Source: Deltaproteobacteria bacterium (GTDB lineage Bacteria; Myxococcota; B64-G9). Taken from it: 7,727 bases of DNA. A program made the translations under genes and the position numbers. Shown piece by piece: positions 6,182 to 7,727 of the stretch. The notes under the pieces were generated by a model. That model was given only the letters and a program-made list of their open reading frames with translations, did no database searches and had not been told where the DNA came from. Each line of letters opens with the position of its first letter. Position 1 is the first letter of the stretch. The stretch covers positions 1 through 7,727 of the forward strand of contig JAUVAM010000150.1 of the NCBI GenBank assembly GCA_030591745.1, given 5' to 3'.

Positions 6182-7489
6182 TTATGCGGACTTCTTCTTG
6201 GGGGGCTTGGCGATGGCCATGATCACCGCGCCGAGGACACATGTGGCGGCGGCGATGAAGAAGGGCATCATCCAGGCCGAAGCGTCGGTGGCACCGACCG
6301 CGGCGTCTTTGAAGTAACCGGCGAGCTGAGGTCCGGCGATGCCGGCCACGCCGTAGGCCAAAAAGACCCAGCCGTAGTTCAGGCCCACGCTTTTGTTGCC
6401 GAAAAAGTCAGCAGTGGCGGCCGGGACTAGAGCGAAATTGCCGCCGAAGTTGAAGCCGATGATCGAAGCGCCCACGATCAGGCCGATCTCGTAAGAGCCC
6501 ACGAAGTAAAAGGCCGCCATGGCGATGCCCTGGAACAAACACATGGCCACCAGGGCCGCCTTGCGTCCGATCTTGTCGGAGGCGGCGCCCCAAAGGATGC
6601 GGCCCAGGCCGTTCAAGATGGCGTAGAAAGCCATGGCCGTACCGGCCACCGCGCCGGCTTCCACGGCCGTCAGGCCGGAGCCGAACATCAAGGCATCGAT
6701 ACCGAAGAGCTTGATGCAATAGATGACCATCAGCCCGGCCAAACCGGAGAAGATGAAGGTCAGCCACAGCATATAAAACTGCGGAGTTTTGAGCATCTCG
6801 GCGGAGGTGAACTCCACGGCGCCCGTGGCATTGCTTGTCTCTGAAGGGGCGGGGGGCTCCCAGCCCGCGGGCTTGTAACCCTCGGGGGGGTTGACCATGA
6901 CCAGTCCGCCCAAAAACACCATCAAGAAGAAAATGCCGCCGTAGAGCACAAAGGTGGCCTGCACAGGCGGCAAGCCAAAGAGATCCAGGCTGGTAACCAG
7001 GCCGAACCAGGAACCGCCGGCCTTGACCCAGATGGTGGCGCCGAAACCAAAACCGGCCACCGCCAGGCCCGTGATCAGGCCCTTCATGTCGGGGAACCAT
7101 TTAACCAAAACGGCGATGGGCACAACGTAGGCCAGGCCGATGCCCGCGCCGCCGATGACGCCGATAAGCACGAACTGGGCCCAGAAAGACGAACCCAAGA
7201 AACCAGCCAGGATGTAGCCGACGCCCAAAACCACGCCGCCGATGATGGCCACCGGCCTGGGCCCAACCTTGGCCTGCCAGCGTCCAGCCAAAACCATGAC
7301 CACGGCGAAGGTGGCCAAACCAATGGAGAAAACCCAGGCCGTCTCACCGGCCGAAACCTTGTACAAACCACCCGGATCCGTCAAAACCTTGGTGAACACA
7401 CTCCAGGCATAGATGGCGCCCAAGGCCAACTGGATCAAAATGGCCCCCACCACGGTGATCCACCGGTTCATGACCTTCTGTTCCGACAT
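6182..7489 (-). CDS. OFA-family MFS transporter (oxalate/formate antiporter family)
   Basis: This 435-residue inner-membrane carrier of the major facilitator superfamily shows about twelve hydrophobic segments. These include roughly 12-33, 51-69, 80-98, 103-128, 136-154, 180-199, 237-257, 275-300, 311-331, 335-356, 370-392 and 407-427. OFA hallmarks are GAIYAWSVF (24-32), KWFPDMKG (130-137), the cytoplasmic loop with NPPEGYKPAGW (200-210) and the SDKIGRK loop (304-310). The family includes OxlT of Oxalobacter, but most members are uncharacterised carriers of small carboxylates. Arg297 in the eighth segment may correspond to the substrate-binding arginine of OxlT. No lysine is seen in the eleventh segment, where OxlT has its second binding residue, so oxalate as substrate is doubtful. 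The frame is open to 7543, but ATG-7489 is chosen because GGGAG (7501-7497) lies 7 nt upstream. The C terminus is lysine-rich. Confidence 0.9.
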   Translation of the reverse strand: MSEQKVMNRWITVVGAILIQLALGAIYAWSVFTKVLTDPGGLYKVSAGETAWVFSIGLATFAVVMVLAGRWQAKVGPRPVAIIGGVVLGVGYILAGFLGSSFWAQFVLIGVIGGAGIGLAYVVPIAVLVKWFPDMKGLITGLAVAGFGFGATIWVKAGGSWFGLVTSLDLFGLPPVQATFVLYGGIFFLMVFLGGLVMVNPPEGYKPAGWEPPAPSETSNATGAVEFTSAEMLKTPQFYMLWLTFIFSGLAGLMVIYCIKLFGIDALMFGSGLTAVEAGAVAGTAMAFYAILNGLGRILWGAASDKIGRKAALVAMCLFQGIAMAAFYFVGSYEIGLIVGASIIGFNFGGNFALVPAATADFFGNKSVGLNYGWVFLAYGVAGIAGPQLAGYFKDAAVGATDASAWMMPFFIAAATCVLGAVIMAIAKPPKKKSA

Positions 7490-7505
7490 AGAAATACTCC
7501 CTTGC

Positions 7506-7521
7506 TTGACGTTTGTGTCAA
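7506..7521. promoter_or_regulatory. Inverted repeat TTGAC-N6-GTCAA, candidate operator
   Basis: Perfect 5-bp arms are separated by 6 nt, ending a few bases upstream of the transporter's ribosome binding site (7501-7497) in the divergent intergenic region. The size and spacing suit a dimeric helix-turn-helix regulator. The arm nearer 7521 reads TTGACA on the - strand but lacks a usable -10 at the right place. No regulator gene is visible nearby. Confidence 0.35.
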
Positions 7522-7594
7522 TTGAATGGCCGTCGTGTACCACAGGGGCCGAAGTGGGTCAAGAGCACGAAGGCTTGAGCGCTGGAGAGAGACC

Positions 7595-7672
7595 ATGCTA
7601 AGCCTGGAACAGAAAACCGCCATAGAATTGGAGCGTTCCCATGAAATCCAAGACCGAATATTTGACCTTTAA
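7595..7672 (+). CDS. Possible 25-residue small ORF overlapping the YjbQ-family start
   Basis: ATG-7595 is preceded by GGAGAGAG (7584-7591), with GGAG ending 7 nt before the start, as at other genes here. The 25-residue product is charged and probably helical (it contains [13 protein letters not shown] and ends RIFDL), with no recognisable domain. The frame extends back to an ATG at 7526 without a ribosome binding site, which would give 48 residues. It ends at TAA 7670-7672, 32 nt inside the YjbQ-family gene in another frame. It could be a leader peptide coupled to translation of the next gene, or a chance ORF. Confidence 0.35.
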   Translation: MLSLEQKTAIELERSHEIQDRIFDL

Positions 7673-7727
7673 TGTCCCCGCCCGCATGGACTTCGTGCAC
7701 ATCACCTCGGATGTAGAGAAAGTGGTG
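7641..7727 (+). CDS. YjbQ-family protein, N-terminal fragment (secondary thiamine-phosphate synthase family)
   Basis: Only the first 29 codons are in the window; the gene continues past the right edge. The start, with [12 protein letters not shown] followed by [13 protein letters not shown], matches the usual N terminus of the YjbQ/UPF0047 family (about 130-140 residues): a short lead, a beta-strand and then a strand-helix beginning ITxxV. The family is named for weak thiamine-phosphate synthase activity seen in E. coli YjbQ; the true physiological role is uncertain. GGAG at 7630-7633, 7 nt before ATG-7641, supports the start. It is transcribed divergently from the transporter, and the small ORF at 7595 overlaps its 5' end. 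Confidence 0.75.
   Translation, partial: MKSKTEYLTFNVPARMDFVHITSDVEKVV

Noticed and set aside
7495..7521. Transporter promoter using TTGACA at 7521-7516 on the - strand
   Set aside because: The -10 would overlap the ribosome binding site and start codon region, leaving no leader for the clear Shine-Dalgarno site.
7490..7543. N-terminal extension of the transporter by 18 residues
   Set aside because: ATG-7489 has GGGAG at 7 nt and the first membrane segment follows at the usual distance; the extension covers the inverted repeat.
1..7727. CRISPR arrays, tRNA or rRNA genes, insertion sequences, toxin-antitoxin or defence genes
   Set aside because: No direct repeats at regular spacing, cloverleaf segments, transposase motifs or defence-family domains were seen on either strand.

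Overview
The window looks like ordinary chromosomal DNA from a Gram-negative anaerobe-type bacterium, most likely Desulfobacterota or a relative. The reasons are G+C that looks mid-to-high fifties by eye, strong Shine-Dalgarno sites with 7-nt spacing, a PlsB-type acyltransferase of about 525 residues next to gpsA, an OFA-family transporter and a TDNR-type adenosine deaminase. The lineage is an inference from gene content; no rRNA or tRNA gene is present. I see no phage genes, insertion sequences, CRISPR array or broken genes.

Left part (1-3609, + strand): a tight three-gene run. It starts just after what looks like the tail of an upstream terminator. The order is a PlsB-like glycerol-3-phosphate acyltransferase, GpsA (NAD(P)H-dependent glycerol-3-phosphate dehydrogenase, 10-nt gap) and a HAD-fold protein resembling the App1 phosphatidate phosphatase catalytic domain (12-nt gap). 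GpsA makes sn-glycerol 3-phosphate and the acyltransferase uses it. The third protein could remove phosphate from a lipid product, so the run reads as an entry module for glycerolipid synthesis, with the second acyltransferase (PlsC) missing from this stretch.

Middle and right (3606-7489, - strand): in transcription order these are an OFA-family MFS transporter, a knotted-type carbamoyltransferase and an adenosine deaminase. A clear Rho-independent terminator follows the carbamoyltransferase. The deaminase then appears to have its own promoter, whose spacer carries a perfect 12-bp palindrome. The deaminase runs tail-to-tail into the App1-like gene, and the two stop codons overlap by 4 nt. The carbamoyltransferase lacks the SMG loop expected of a classical ornithine carbamoyltransferase and mixes features of N-acetylornithine carbamoyltransferase and YgeW, so its substrate is open.

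Right edge (7490-7727): a divergent intergenic region holding an inverted repeat close to the transporter start. It is followed on the + strand by a possible 25-codon ORF with a good ribosome binding site, which overlaps the first 29 codons of a YjbQ-family gene cut by the window edge.

I found no clear evidence of a wholly new system. The observations most worth checking are the atypical carbamoyltransferase and its purine/oxalate-flavoured neighbours, the App1-like phosphatase in the lipid run, and the deaminase promoter with its palindrome and apparently leaderless start.
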